From NCBI GenBank assembly GCA_023053685.1, contig JALIGW010000021.1:11832198-11896197 (forward strand): a stretch of 64,000 nucleotides of DNA. Direction: 5' to 3'. Positions 42,600 through 53,714 of the stretch are shown here, one piece after another (within the stretch, counting starts at the first letter, position 1; each line of letters opens with the position of its first letter). Origin of the DNA: Diadophis punctatus similis. Its lineage: Eukaryota; Chordata; Lepidosauria; Squamata; Dipsadidae. A program made the position numbers and the translations under genes. Under the pieces are notes generated by a model. The model worked only from the letters and a program-made list of their open reading frames with translations. It made no database searches and was not told the origin of the DNA.

Positions 42600-44212
42600 G
42601 GCTCAAACTAATTGCTATTTACAGAGAAGAAAGTATTGTAAGCAAAACTTTTCAAGCCACTAATTTGTCTAGGTAGGTTGCTTTGTGTTTTCCCCCTCCC
42701 ACCCCTTGCTTTTTGGTTTTTGTTTGCAAATTTGTCTTGCCTGAAAGATCTTAAGGCCCATCACTGAAACTTTTTCAAATTCTTTGAAATTGCTCTTCCA
42801 GCGTGCATATATAAAATGCTTGGAGATTTATCAATCAGGACAATAAAACAACTCTTCAAGAATGTTTGATATTAGGGCTGTTAAAGAAATTCTTCTGAAG
42901 TTGTATTTGACTTTTCTACTATGAGCATTTATTTTTAGTTACAATTCAAACTTGGAGCAATACTCTATTCTATTTTAGAATACTTCTGAAGTATTTTTCT
43001 ATTTCTTTCTTTGTTGTTGTTATTTTTATTTTTGAAAGACGAACTATAAAAAGAAAAAAAGATATCAAGGACAAAGAAGTAAAGCTTTGTTGTCTTTGTT
43101 TCACAGCCAAAACATTGCTCAACATAGGGGGTGGAGGCAATCAATGAGATATGCTATGTTTTTCTTGTATTTTGCAATAAAATGACAGCTAACAAAGAAT
43201 CAAATAAATCTCAATTTACATGCATTATGTGGGTCAGTAAACTAACAACTGGATTCATTATTAAAGATTGTCTGCTGATTTTTCTCAGTTTCTTGAAGAA
43301 AAATATTTAACTGAAAGGACTAATTGAGCACAAATATCAATGGGAAGAATACAGATTGATCTCTTCTGATTAAATCTGCAATGTTTCTTTTATGAATAAA
43401 TCCAGAGTGATTACGAAGCATTATTAAAATTTCTCTAGCTTAAACCAATAATGGATTTTTTAAAAAAAAGAGTACTGCAAATAGGCATATGTAATGACTT
43501 TTTTAGAATGTGAAGCAGAAAAAAATCAGATGTTCTTTTCCCCCTTTTTAAAAAAAAGTTTTTCTATAGTGGTTATAGATTTCTCTTCTTTTTTTGTACT
43601 TAAGATACATTTTAAAAAAACCTTTGAGACTTTTAATTGATGACTTGCTTATCCTCAAAGCGCTCATAAGTTTCAATTTCAAGCAAATTAATAACTTTCG
43701 TTTTTCCCATCCTATCTTTACTTTTATCTAACTCCTCATTATGAATCAAACTCCAATCCCCAGCCAGCATAGCTAAAGCTTTACTGAAGTGTTAAGTTTA
43801 TTTTTAGTATATTAAAAAGACATTTGTCCTTTGTTAGGGCTATAAATCAATTGCAGAAAAGTAGTTTTGCCTCTGATATTTCTAATAAATGTGTACCTTC
43901 CTTTGAGATCCATTAGAATCTCTTCTGTGACAAAATTGGAACTTATTCAAGATAAACACTGTGACTTTCTCTAATCGTAGACGATTTGGGAGACAAACAT
44001 TGGTCTCTTACCCAAAGAAGCTTTGAATTCAAGTTCAATTTTTTAAACAGTTCACATTTACAATTCCTGTAAATTATTTATACCTTTCTTTCCTGGTTTC
44101 AGAAACCAATAACTCTAAATTGCTAAATTAGTTTACCCAGCTTATTAACACAGAATGATAACACTTTTAACTAAGAAATCATTATCATCTAATTCAATGA
44201 CATTTATAATAC
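42600..44212. other. No recognised feature
   Basis: AT-rich unique sequence of about 1.6 kb, the longest stretch here without a recognised repeat. No convincing exon or open frame. Confidence 0.5.
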
Positions 44213-44214
44213 AT

Positions 44215-44560
44215 GTTATTTGAGACACATGCTCGGCATCACAAGACAAGATAGAAAGATCTGCACATGGATTAGAGAAGAAACTAAAACATGTGATATC
44301 ATCAAGAGAGTAAAAGAATTGACATGGAAATGGGTCTGTCACAGAGCAAGAAGAATTGATGGCAGGTGGACCAAGGCAGTCATAGAATGGATCCCACTTG
44401 ATAAAAAGTGTCCATGAAAGAGACCTAAAGCAAGATGGATCAACAACATCAGCAAGTATTGTGGGCCCAATTGGCAAAAGAAAGCTCAGGACCGTATTGG
44501 TTGGAAACATGTGGAAGAGGCCTTCATCCTGCATTGGATAGACAATGGCTAGAATGATTA
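44215..44560 (+). pseudogene. Bov-B/RTE LINE ORF2 C-terminus
   Basis: The plus-strand frame 44220-44417 contains MLGITRQDRKICTWIREETK and ARRIDGRWTKAVIEWIP, then a stop. It resumes as KRPKARWINNISKYCG and WQKKAQDRIGWKHVEEAFIL. This is the segment downstream of the reverse transcriptase in Bov-B (pattern GISLRDR, GRWTKKVLEW, AQDRSxWRSxGEA). It ends near a GATTATGATA tail. The endonuclease and polymerase domains are absent. Bov-B-type LINEs mobilise Sauria SINEs, several of which lie in this window. Bov-B is known for horizontal transfer between squamates and mammals; this fragment alone says nothing about that. Confidence 0.8.
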
Positions 44561-44691
44561 TGATACCTTTATATCATGTTTTTTGGAAATTAACAAAAGG
44601 AGGGAAGGAATTGTGTAATAGTATGTAGGAAAGTCTTTGGGAGACAGGGTGAAACAATGCTGCCTAGGGGATGTCCTCAAATAATACAGAT

Positions 44692-44998
44692 CAGAAGTGG
44701 GTTCCTACCGGTTCTAACAGGTTCTAACAGGTTCTATAGAACTGGTAGTAAACCCGTGGTGACGTCACGGAGCTAGTTCTTTCAGTGCCGGTCCATGGAC
44801 ACCGCCATCTTGTTTTTGGCTATTTTTTTGGCTATTTTTTACTGGCTTTTGCTTCTGCGCATGTGCAGAAGTGGAGTTTTCAGCATAGTGCATGCACACG
44901 TGCACGTGCAGCACAGCCACGCAGCACGTAATGCATGCACAGCCACATGGCGCGGGAGGAAGCAAACCGGCAGCGAGGTAAGTTAGAACCCACCCCTG
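44692..44998. mobile_element. hAT-like MITE abutting a mariner-like MITE
   Basis: Ends CAGAAGTGGGTTCCTACC and AGAACCCACCCCTG. The 8-bp duplication is ATACAGAT/ATACAGGT (44684-44691, 44999-45006), and the right copy covers the TA and first five bases of the neighbouring MITE. Contains CTTCTGCGCATGTGCAGAAG. Related to 8134-8341. Confidence 0.85.
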
Positions 44999-45001
44999 AT
45001 A

Positions 45002-45378
45002 CAGGTAGTCCTCGACTTACAACAGTCCATTTAGTGACCATTTGAAGTTGCAATGGCACTGAAAAAAGTGACTTATGACCATTGCAGCATCCCCATGGTC
45101 ACGTGATTTCCATTCGGATGCATGACAACTGGTTCCTATTTATGACGGTCGCAGTGTCCTGGGGTCACGTGATCCCCTTTTGCAACCTTCCGACGAGCAA
45201 AGTCAACAGGGATGCCAAATCCACTTAACGACCACGTTACTAACTTAACAACTGCAGCGATTCGCTTAACAAATGTGGTAAGAAACATCGTAAAATGGGG
45301 CAAAACTCACTTAACAAACTTCTCACATAGCAACATACATTTTGGGCTCAATTGTGGTCGTAGGTTGAGGGCCATCTG
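45002..45378. mobile_element. Mariner-like palindromic MITE, intact copy
   Basis: Ends CAGGTAGTCCTCGACTTACA and GGTTGAGGGCCATCTG, flanked by TA (45000-45001, 45379-45380). Long imperfect inverted arms. GGTCACGTGAT occurs twice. 377 bp, non-coding. Confidence 0.85.
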
Positions 45379-45380
45379 TA

Positions 45381-46260
45381 GAGACCATAGCCCACAACTG
45401 GACAGTGGGAAAACCAAGACAACCAGAGGAAACCCTCCCTAGTTTCTTGGTTGTGTAGGAGACAGAAGATATTGGACTCTTGAGACCAATAATTTGGTGG
45501 ACAGCTTTAATGTTACCTTTGCATTGACTCAGAACACTGCTATGGCCCATGCCTTTGAATTCAGACAGAAGGCTGAGGGCTGATTTATGACTTTACGAGC
45601 AAATACAACTGTTTAAGCAGTACCTTGGATAGCTCCTACTAACCCAATGCTTTGGATGAAAGGGACTTCATTCTATGCTAAGCCGGAATGAATTATGACT
45701 TTTATTTTCCACTATTTACAACTCTGTAGAGGACCTAGACTAAAATGGAAATTTAGCAAAACATTTCTCTGCTATTAGCCAGTACCTCCTCCTATTTCCT
45801 ATGCTTCGTACCTAGACATATGTTCCTTGCTCATTAAGTACACATGCAAGCTAATTCAGGCACACCACAATTTGCTTACATTTCTGTTTCTCATGCTTTT
45901 GAAGGTGACAAGACGGCTTCTCATTATGGCAACCTGCTGGGGTCATAGCAGCCAGGTGCTGGGAGCTAAGGACAACTAGACAGTCCTTTCAATGACAACA
46001 CAAATTGTACATCGATGTTCAAAGCTGACAAATGCTAGTGCTTCTGCACTCTGTCGGATGAAGAACGTGAAAATCATTGGGTTTTTGTTTCATTCATTTA
46101 AAAAGACCAATGTCCTGCTCATTACCATGGTGGGTTGTAAGTGGGCACAGATAAAACAATAGCTATGAAAACCACACAACAATCATCGTAATGTTATAAT
46201 GGAAAGACAAAGAGGTAAAGGCAATCTCTCCATTACTGGGATCTTCATAGATTACATAGA
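45381..46260. other. No recognised feature
   Basis: Unique sequence. Confidence 0.45.
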
Positions 46261-46269
46261 TCTCTCTTG

Positions 46270-46568
46270 CAGAGGTGGTATTCAGCCGGTTCGTATAGGT
46301 TTGGGTGAACTGGTAGCAGAAATTTTGAGTAGCTCAGAGAACCGGCAAATACCACCTCTGGTTGGCCCCGCCCTCTCACCCCCGCCGTTCCCTGTCCTAT
46401 ATCCCCTTGTTTTTTAGCTCAGCTGATTCATGCGGCAGAGCGCTTGCTGTGCCTCAACTGAGCTAAACAACAGCTCAACTCACCAGCGCTGACACCGAGG
46501 GCGGTCTTTGAGTGCTACACGCGCTCTCTCATAGAACCGGTAGGAAAATATTTGGAATCCCACCACTG
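46270..46568. mobile_element. hAT-like MITE (CAGAGGTGGTATTC family)
   Basis: Ends CAGAGGTGGTATTCAGCC and TTGGAATCCCACCACTG, with internal AACCGGCAAATACCACCTCT, as in 13252-13527. The flanking duplication is unclear (CTCTCTTG against AGTCTCTT). Confidence 0.75.
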
Positions 46569-46641
46569 AGTCTCTTCATCTAATCAGAGTCTGCTTTGCA
46601 ATTCAAGATGCCGGTCCAGACAAGCATTTATCCCTGAATAT

Positions 46642-46764
<123 letters not shown>

Positions 46765-47030
46765 CTATTCTAATAACTCTTAAATTTAGAGACTTTTTGC
46801 TTACAATCGATAAAAATGAATTCCTGATTTCTGGATTATTTTATTAAAGAGGAAGATTGAAAGTCATTTTTAGATATCTTCCTCTTTATTGCTTTTGTGT
46901 TATTCTCTGCTGTTTTACCTTTTTATAATATTTTTTTCTATTTTTTCTATGTTTCTGTGAGGGTTTTTTTTTAAATCTTTGTAAAATCTTCTCTTAATAA
47001 ACATCATTAAAAAAAGTATGATTCACAGGA
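46765..47030. other. AT-rich block ending AATAAA plus A run
   Basis: CTTAATAAACATCATTAAAA near 46995 looks like a retroposed 3' end. The source is not identified. Confidence 0.3.
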
Positions 47031-47035
47031 AGTGC

Positions 47036-47140
47036 CAGCTGACCTTGGCTGACCTGAAAAGGCTTAACAGGATTGGATCTAGTAAATATTTGAATAGAAG
47101 ACTGATGAAATCTCAAGGCTATAAATTAGAGAGACCAGTT
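47036..47140 (+). ncRNA. 5S rRNA-like relic
   Basis: CTTGGCTGACC, AAGGCTTAACAGGATTGG, TAGTAAATATTTGAATAGAA and GACTGATGAAATC follow the order of the 5S promoter region (CTCGTCTGATC, GAAGCTAAGCAGGGTTGG, TAGTACTTGGATGGGAGACC). Heavily decayed, probably a 5S-derived SINE head or pseudogene. Confidence 0.4.
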
Positions 47141-47340
47141 GAAACCATATCCTGAAAGAATAAAATATGCGGTCATATCCTTCTAGCTGCCAACCTTGAT
47201 CTGGAAGAATTTTCTCCTTCTCCTTCACATTTCAGTACCAAGCTAAAGATGCTATGTATCCAAATGTTTTCTGTTTTTCCTGGAAACATACTTGTAGATT
47301 AAAAAAAATACATCAACCCAAAGAATGTGTCTTGATGTAT
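47141..47340. other. No recognised feature
   Basis: Unique sequence. Confidence 0.35.
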
Positions 47341-47348
47341 GATTACAC

Positions 47349-48091
47349 CAGGGATGGATTCCTAATTTTTTTACTACCACTCTGTGGGCTTGGCTTATTT
47401 TGTGGGTGTGGCTTGCCAGCCATGTGACCGGGTGGGCATGGCTTACAGGTCATATATTAGTTATTTCAGAGAGATGTTAATACTATTTTTGCTATTTTAT
47501 AGCTTACATGAAAAGCTTTGCATACAAAGTGTGTGTTACACCATGGCAACACAGCAACCTTTATATGCAGAAAATGCTATAGTTAAAAGACAAGCAAGTC
47601 TCATACAGCATTTTTGGTTTCAGTCATGGATTCCTTAGACGAAAATATTGAGGACTGTTAAAAGAACAGTATCTTTTAACAGTCCCCAATGTTTTCATCT
47701 AAAGAATAACAGTATAAAACTGTATAAAATTAACAGTATAAAAGGTTAAGCTTCGGAAAACGCCAACTTTGGGAAGCTTTAGGCAAAAATGAAGGAAAAG
47801 TGTCAAATGCGAGCTTCTTATTATTTTCAAGCGAAGGGATGGGAAAAGACTTAATTGTCAGGTTAAGCCATCCTCCCCTGCTTGGACTCACTGTGGGGTA
47901 GGAAGGCAGCGCATGCGCAGTGCCGGAAGCTCGGCTTCTGGGCATGCACAGAAGAAATTTTTTTAAAAAATTAATTTTTTTAAAAAAATGGCGCCCAGGC
48001 ACTGGCAACCAACCGCACGGGTACTGTGACATCACCAGTGGGCTGCTACTGGTGCTATAGAGTGGACCACACTGGTAGGAACCCACCACTG
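47349..48091. mobile_element. Large hAT-like non-autonomous element
   Basis: Ends CAGGGATGGATTCCTAA and GTAGGAACCCACCACTG. The 8-bp duplication is GATTACAC/GATTAGAC (47341-47348, 48092-48099). The outer parts match 23638-24192 (CACTCTGTGGGC, GCATGCGCAGTGCCGGAAGC). The centre (47450-47860) is unrelated AT-rich DNA, either captured or a different internal deletion. Confidence 0.82.
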
Positions 48092-48105
48092 GATTAGACA
48101 CTTCT

Positions 48106-48385
48106 AGAAAGAAGAGGGGGTCAACCTATTCTCCAAAACACCTGAAGGCAGGACAAGAAGCAGTGAATGGAAAGCAGAGAAGCAGCCTAGAAATTTCCTG
48201 ACAATTAGAACAATTAATCAGTGGAATGGATTGCCTTCAAAAGTTGTAGGTGCTCCATCACTGGAGGTTTTCAAGAAGAGATTGGACAGCCCTTTGTCCA
48301 GAATTGTATAGGGTCTCCTACTTGAGCAGGGGGTTGGACTAGAAGACCTTCAAGGTCCCTTCCGGCTTTGTTATTCTGTTATCTA
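48106..48385 (+). pseudogene. CR1 LINE: last codons and 3' UTR
   Basis: The plus strand resembles GVNLFSKTPEGRTRSSEW, then FLTIRTINQWNGLPSKVVG and RLDSPLSRIV-like codons, with a small deletion removing part of the LRRNF region. The UTR with GGGGGTTGGACTAGAAGACC ends TTATTCTGTTATC. It starts just beyond the right duplication of the hAT-like element. Confidence 0.82.
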
Positions 48386-48412
48386 TCAACATCTATTAAA
48401 ATCTTGAGTGTT

Positions 48413-48937
48413 TGTTAAGGAATTATTGTGCTGTTGAGCACATACACAGCGGAATATTAATTGTGGTTTTGGTGTTGCAGTTTGATATGAATGCTATTCA
48501 GTCAATTAACAGAATACGTTTAGTATTTACAAAATAGTTTACTTCTAATAGTAGCAAAGTTCAATAGGAAGTCCAAGTCATACACAGTTAGTTCAGCCAA
48601 TGCGAAGTTTCTTCTTCTTGTCTATCTTTGTTTAACTAACAAACAAAGATTACAGCTAACATTCAATTCTACACTATCACAGATAGTTAGTCTTTATACA
48701 GCAACTCTTCAAGTAATTCTACACAGACACTAAGTCAATTACTCAACAGTGAAGTAGCAGAGAGATTCAGCAGTCCGGAACACAGAGTCAATCACAATCA
48801 CAATCACATACTGAGCATGCTCTCTTGCTGTCTTATATAGTAATCAGCCTACCATGTTCTTAAACAATATACACATAACATTGATTTGTGGCTTGTTCAT
48901 ATATTAGCAATCCAATCGTTTGAACAGAGTTCTAACA
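48413..48937 (-). mobile_element. Solo LTR (TGTTA...TAACA family)
   Basis: Plus-strand ends TGTTAAGG and TTCTAACA, flanked by a perfect 5-bp duplication GTGTT (48408-48412, 48938-48942). On the minus strand a TATATAAG box (about 48834-48841) lies some 100 bases inside the left end, as expected for U3, followed by a long R/U5-like stretch. Single copy in the window. Confidence 0.68.
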
Positions 48938-48942
48938 GTGTT

Positions 48943-50235
48943 AATTGAAATGTTCAACCCCATAAGAATGTTAGCTTGTAAGACAAACAGAAGAGGCTGA
49001 TGCTTGGCTGATAAACTTTGAAGGAAAACTAACCAGACCACTGTTGAAATCAGAATGTTGGACTCATCTGTCTTTGAATCCAGCATGGAGATTCTGGCAT
49101 TGTCTAAATATGGTTCATTGCAGAAGAGGAAAGTTTGTTGGCATTTTGTAGAAGGCAACAGACATAAGGAGAAGGCAGCTTGCCATGGACCGTAGATTGT
49201 TATGCAGTAAAGCAAAAATGCTCCATGAAGGAATGACTCCTCCTTTTCTATTCTTTCTAAGTAATTAAACAGAAGTAACATGGGGTGACCTCCTCATTCT
49301 AGCAGATGATTCCGCCTTCTGTCAGCTGATATCTTTCCAGCCAAATGGCATTGTAGTGGCGCCAAAGGGGCTCTGCATTGTTTGACAGCTGAATTCAACC
49401 CAAACTAATTGCCGCCAGTAAAAACAAAGCCACAGCGAAAGCCAGTTCTGCTCTTGCTGATGTTCCACTGGTCAAGATTTCAAATCCTGGCTATTTTATT
49501 CCTGACCGTTCAATTTAGGGAAGGCCCGGGGCTTCCTGCCATTCAAAATAATTAAGGTTGAAGTAGACTCAAGTGTATCTGAAATAGGGATCCAGATGGG
49601 CTCTCCTATTAGCAATAATGTCTCCACGATATAAGAATTTCAGCAACAACACTGTCGAACAGAAATGGGCAAACATTTCTCTCCAAGGACCTTTGGAGGT
49701 CAGATACCGGGGCAAAAAAAAGAAAACCTTTAGAGGGTCTCTAATTAGGAGCCCTGGTGAGGTCAGCTGTAAGGAGAATGTCTGACTAGGGCACAACATT
49801 GCGTTGGGTCCGAAATAGGAAACGAGTATTTTGCGAGAGGAAACCTATCGTACAAACAAACATGAATAATTATTCACAGATGGATGGAAACAGGGGGGAA
49901 AAATGGGTCATCTTTTGCCAGCACTTGTCTTTGGTTTTTTAAAATAAAAATTGTCAACCCCAGCCTGACAAGAGGCAATCACTGTTTACTTTGTCGTGAC
50001 AAGATCCAGTTTGACAGATATCACTCAGCTGCTGACCCAAAAAAAAACAACAACCCACAAGTGACAACATCCAGAGTCAAAACAAGGTTGAGGCTTGGAG
50101 CAAGCACCAGTCATAAAAATTCTTTCTTTGTACAGCCACCCTTGGGTAAATTGGATCTACTAATTTAAATATTAAAAACAATTTTCAACTGCTAGCCAAT
50201 GAATCCATTTTCAGTTTTGAATATGTATTAGGTTG
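48943..50235. other. No recognised feature
   Basis: Unique sequence of about 1.3 kb. The open frame 49281-48904 overlaps the LTR edge and has no domain. Confidence 0.5.
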
Positions 50236-50245
50236 TTCTTTAAAC

Positions 50246-50380
50246 CAGAGGTCTCCAACCTCGGCAACTTTATGAGGTGTGGACTTCAAATCCCAGAATT
50301 CCTCAGCCAGCCATGCTGGCTGAGGGATTCTGGGAGTTGAAGTCCACACCTCATAAAGTTGCCAAGGTTGGAGACCTCTG
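50246..50380. mobile_element. Palindromic 135-bp hAT MITE
   Basis: Starts CAGAGGTCTCCAACCTCGGC and ends in its complement, with a perfect 8-bp duplication CTTTAAAC (50238-50245, 50381-50388). The centre CCAGCCATGCTGGCTG forms the hairpin loop. Shares CAGAATTCC and GATTCTGGGAGTTGAAGTCC with 31929-32063. Confidence 0.92.
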
Positions 50381-50388
50381 CTTTAAAC

Positions 50389-50778
50389 AACCCTCAATCT
50401 CCCCATGTGTAATTCTGCCTTTTCTACTCACAGTCTGATTAGATGGCTGGTATGGAAGAAGCAAGTAGCTTTGGTTGCCTTTTTACAAAGGAAAAGATTT
50501 GGGGGGAAAAGTAGCATTTTGCTGAAATTTCGGTAGTCCTTGTATGGCAAAGAATGCTCTTGTATCAAATGACATTATAGTCTTCGGTATTTCTGAAACC
50601 AATTCTCTGTGTTTTCCCAACCAACTGAAACCCATAATAACTCTTTTCTCATGCTGCCTACTTCCAAAGTGTTTGGAAATAATTTACCCACTTAAAATAT
50701 TTTGCAGCAGTAAATTTCTAACTGAATCAGATTTCTCCTAATCTTATTTTTTTAATTAAAAAAGCGGATGTATTATAT
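50389..50778. other. No recognised feature
   Basis: Unique sequence. Confidence 0.45.
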
Positions 50779-50779
50779 A

Positions 50780-51022
50780 AGAGCTGAAGTGGCGCAGCGG
50801 TTAGAGTAGGTTACTGCAGGCCACTTTAGCTGACTGTGATCCGCAGGTCAGTGGTTCAAATCTCACCGGCTTAAGGTTGACTCAGCCTTCCATCCTTCCG
50901 AGGTAGGTAAAATGAGGACCCAGATTGTTGGGGACAATATAAATATACATTGCTTACTGGTGTAAACTGCTTAGAGAGGGCTTGCACTGTGAGGCGGTAT
51001 ATACATGTTACTAATAAAATAA
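50780..51022 (+). mobile_element. Sauria SINE, AATAA-tail type
   Basis: Head GAGCTGAAGTGGCGCAGCGG, body GAGGACCCAGATTGTTGGGG, 3' end GAGGCGGTATATACATGTTA then CTAATAAAATAATAA. Confidence 0.92.
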
Positions 51023-51680
51023 TAACTGACAGGGACTGTGGAACAGAATTCTTTTCAATTTCTTTTTTTTTTCTAGTTTTGGGCTACTTCTGATCAAATC
51101 CTGATCTATACTTTTGGTTATTATGAGATATGCAACATTATAACAGAAATGTACTCTTGATTCTATTAAAATGGCAACTTTATGCCTCCTGCTTCTAATC
51201 TTCCTCCCAGAATACCCATAATTCTCTTCTTTAATTAGATTATGCACCAATCCCTTAGGAGTTCTTTCATTTTGAATACTTGGCTCTATGACTTCTTCTT
51301 CTTTTTTAAATGCTCATCACTAACCAGGATTCATAGAGTTACTTTTGATGTTGGAATAGTAATGTGAGGAGCACATTGTAAAAGGTAATTTCGTCTTAGT
51401 GCCTTAAAAATGTAAATCGTTCAGGATACAGACCTAATTAGCTGCTCTGCATATATGTTGCCTAGCAACCGGCCAGGATGACAGTAGTTTTTATTGTGGG
51501 GTTTTTTTTTCCTGGCAAGGATGTTCTTGCATTAGAAACAGAGTTAAGATTCAACAAGTGAGCATCAAAAAAAAAAAGACACTTTCCTTTCTGAACTCAC
51601 CTGGTTAAGTCTAATTGATAGCTGTTTTTCTATCATAATGGTTTTGGATTGTACAGCAACACAAAGCTTGTTGAGTCAAT
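51023..51680. other. No recognised feature
   Basis: AT-rich unique sequence. Confidence 0.45.
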
Positions 51681-51681
51681 C

Positions 51682-51944
51682 CAGTGGTGGCTTGCTGCCG
51701 GTTCAGACCAGTTTGCCCGTACCGGTGGTGGGGATTTGCCCCCGCTCGCCGGACCGGCACTGATGGCCAGCTGGCCGCACCCCCAAACCGGTCCTCTGGT
51801 TGCCGCTCCTTGAAAGCGGCTGGCAAATAACCATGCGCAGAGGGTAATTTGTGTGACATGACGTTTCGCTTCCCTTGTGCATGCAAAACACACACTTCCG
51901 ACACAATGAGAACCAGTAGGGAAGGTAAGTAGAACCCACCCTTG
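51682..51944. mobile_element. hAT-like MITE (CCGGTTC family)
   Basis: Ends CAGTGGTGGCTTGCTGCC and AGAACCCACCCTTG, internal CATGCGCAGAGGGTAA. No matching 8-bp flanks found, so at least one end is decayed. Confidence 0.65.
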
Positions 51945-52220
51945 ATGTACACCCTGATAGGATTGCTGCTATGGGGAGGACAAGATCAGGAAAGAACTCT
52001 GATGAATATTCAAAAGTCAAGAAAAGACAATTCCCCCATCCCTTATTGCCATGTCACAAATCAGGTAGAATTTGTCCATAACAACTTGCATCTCTTGTTT
52101 TGAGGGAGAATTGAGGGTGCAATCATGGAGAAAGGCGGAGTTTCCTTTGCTGTGGTTAAGAGCTTGTAGTCTCCTAAAGAGCTTCTCATTGATTCTCACC
52201 AGGATAGAGATGGGGAGGCA
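51945..52220. other. No recognised feature
   Basis: Unique sequence. Confidence 0.4.
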
Positions 52221-52226
52221 GATTCC

Positions 52227-52316
52227 AGACTTGTGGACTTCAACTCCCAGAATTTCCCTGCCAGCATGGAAGTTGAAGTCCACAAGTCTGCAAGGTCCCA
52301 TGGTTGGACACCCCTG
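52227..52316. mobile_element. hAT MITE remnant with internal hairpin
   Basis: AGACTTGTGGACTTCAACT and its complement AGTTGAAGTCCACAAGTCT flank the centre. The right terminus GGTTGGACACCCCTG is present but the left terminus is lost. Same arm sequence as the 135-bp MITEs. Confidence 0.75.
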
Positions 52317-52532
52317 ACTCCATAGCTTCTCCACCTTCCATCAGTCTGGCTGTCATGCCAACATGGAACTGGACTACCATCAGAATGAGTTGGGGGGGGC
52401 AATCCAACTTTTACACCATCCTCCACATTTTGCTCCTCACTCTTCTCTCTCTTGCACAGCAAAAGTATTGTCAAGAGTCCCACAACCTTTGTGAGAGCCA
52501 CAACATGATTCTGCTAACAGGCCCAGGGGGTT

Positions 52533-52564
52533 ATTTATTTTATTTTATTTTATTTTATTTTATT

Positions 52565-52655
<91 letters not shown>

Positions 52656-52790
52656 TGTCAAGTACGTGTTGGTAATATACATAGATATAACATTGTTTAG
52701 ATACATAAGATGGGTACTGATAAGAGGGAACATTAGGAAAGGGACGGTAGGCACGCTGGTGCACTTATGCACGCCCCTTATTGCGTGTCT
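52533..52790 (-). mobile_element. CR1/L2/Rex1-group LINE 3' tail with TTTTA/TTTA array
   Basis: (TTTTA)n and (TTTA)n (52533-52655), then TGTCAAGTACGTGTTGGTAA and GGCACGCTGGTGCACTTATG, matching the tail of 18028-18640. Confidence 0.82.
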
Positions 52791-53049
52791 GTCACTTCCT
52801 CTTCCTCTTATAGAGATGTACCATGGATGCACCTTTAAGTTCCTGAGGAATAGTTCCTCGTTTTCAAAAAGACTGGAATAACTTGGTGAATTTCTCTGTA
52901 AATACCAGATCACCAATTCTGCAGGTCTCTGCAGGTATAACATCTGTCCTTCGGACTTTGGCCACTGGAAACTGACTAACAGCATTTGTGACTTCAACTG
53001 CTATTGGTGGATGTTCCATGATGCTGTTGGTTTTCTTTCTCTGACTTCA

Positions 53050-53700
53050 CGTGATTGGTTTTCTGGAATATCATAGGCAGCTAGCAAACTCTCTCAAAAT
53101 TCTCCCTCTAGCCCAAATCAGAGAATTTCTTAACCTTCAGAAAAATCTAAGAAACAAAACACAAGGCACATACCTACCATGTATGCATATACCGATTCTG
53201 CCCTTTCATTGGCAATATGTAAGGTTTTTCTATGCAGGCTCCCACTACCAGTATAGGGCTCTTCCATTCGGCCTTTCTTCTGTGCCTAGAGCATTTACAA
53301 AAGTCTTAGCCCCCTTGGTGGCCCACCGCGGGGCTTGACCCGTGCGTGTCCAATGTTACCTGGATGACATTTTAATCCAGTCCTCCTCCCTCCATCAAGT
53401 GAGTGAGGACCTCCAGGTAACGGTCCAGATCCTTAGACACCACGGGTTCTCTATTAACACGGAGAAGAGCCACTTTACACCTTCTAACTGTCTACTCCAC
53501 CTGGGGGCGGTTATAGATTCCCTTGAGTACAGTGTGTACCTGTCCCAGGAGCATCAGAACAGTCTCAGGGACCTAGCCAGTAGGGCACAAAGAGAGTGCA
53601 CAGTGCCCTTAGCTCTGCTCTCAAAGCTCCTGGGCAAGATGGTGTCACGCCATGGGCACACCTGCACTCCAGAGACCTTCAGTAGTTTCTCTTACCATTC
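53050..53700 (+). pseudogene. DIRS-type retrotransposon reverse transcriptase fragment
   Basis: The plus-strand frame from 53051 reads an HIPILPFHWQYVRFFYAG segment, then HYQYRALPFGLSSVPRAFTK and LAPLVAHRGA, with a TGA at 53336. The same frame goes on with VQCYLDDILIQSSSL, GFSINTEKSHFTPSNCLLHL and GAVIDSLEYSVYLSQEH to LLSKLLGKMVS. The YRALPFGLSSAPR and YLDDIL patterns are those of DIRS/tyrosine-recombinase retrotransposons. YLDD supplies the catalytic aspartates. One in-frame stop separates the two parts; the remaining frame is long. No RNase H end, methylase or tyrosine recombinase was found nearby. Non-functional. Confidence 0.82.
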
Positions 53701-53714
53701 CAGAGGTCAGGCAG

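Noticed and set aside
45212..45442. 76-codon frame resembling the one at 38263-38664
   Set aside because: The similarity is because both lie in the same palindromic mariner-like MITE, not because of a protein.
51611..52020. Three overlapping minus-strand frames
   Set aside because: They traverse a hAT-like MITE; no coherent protein.
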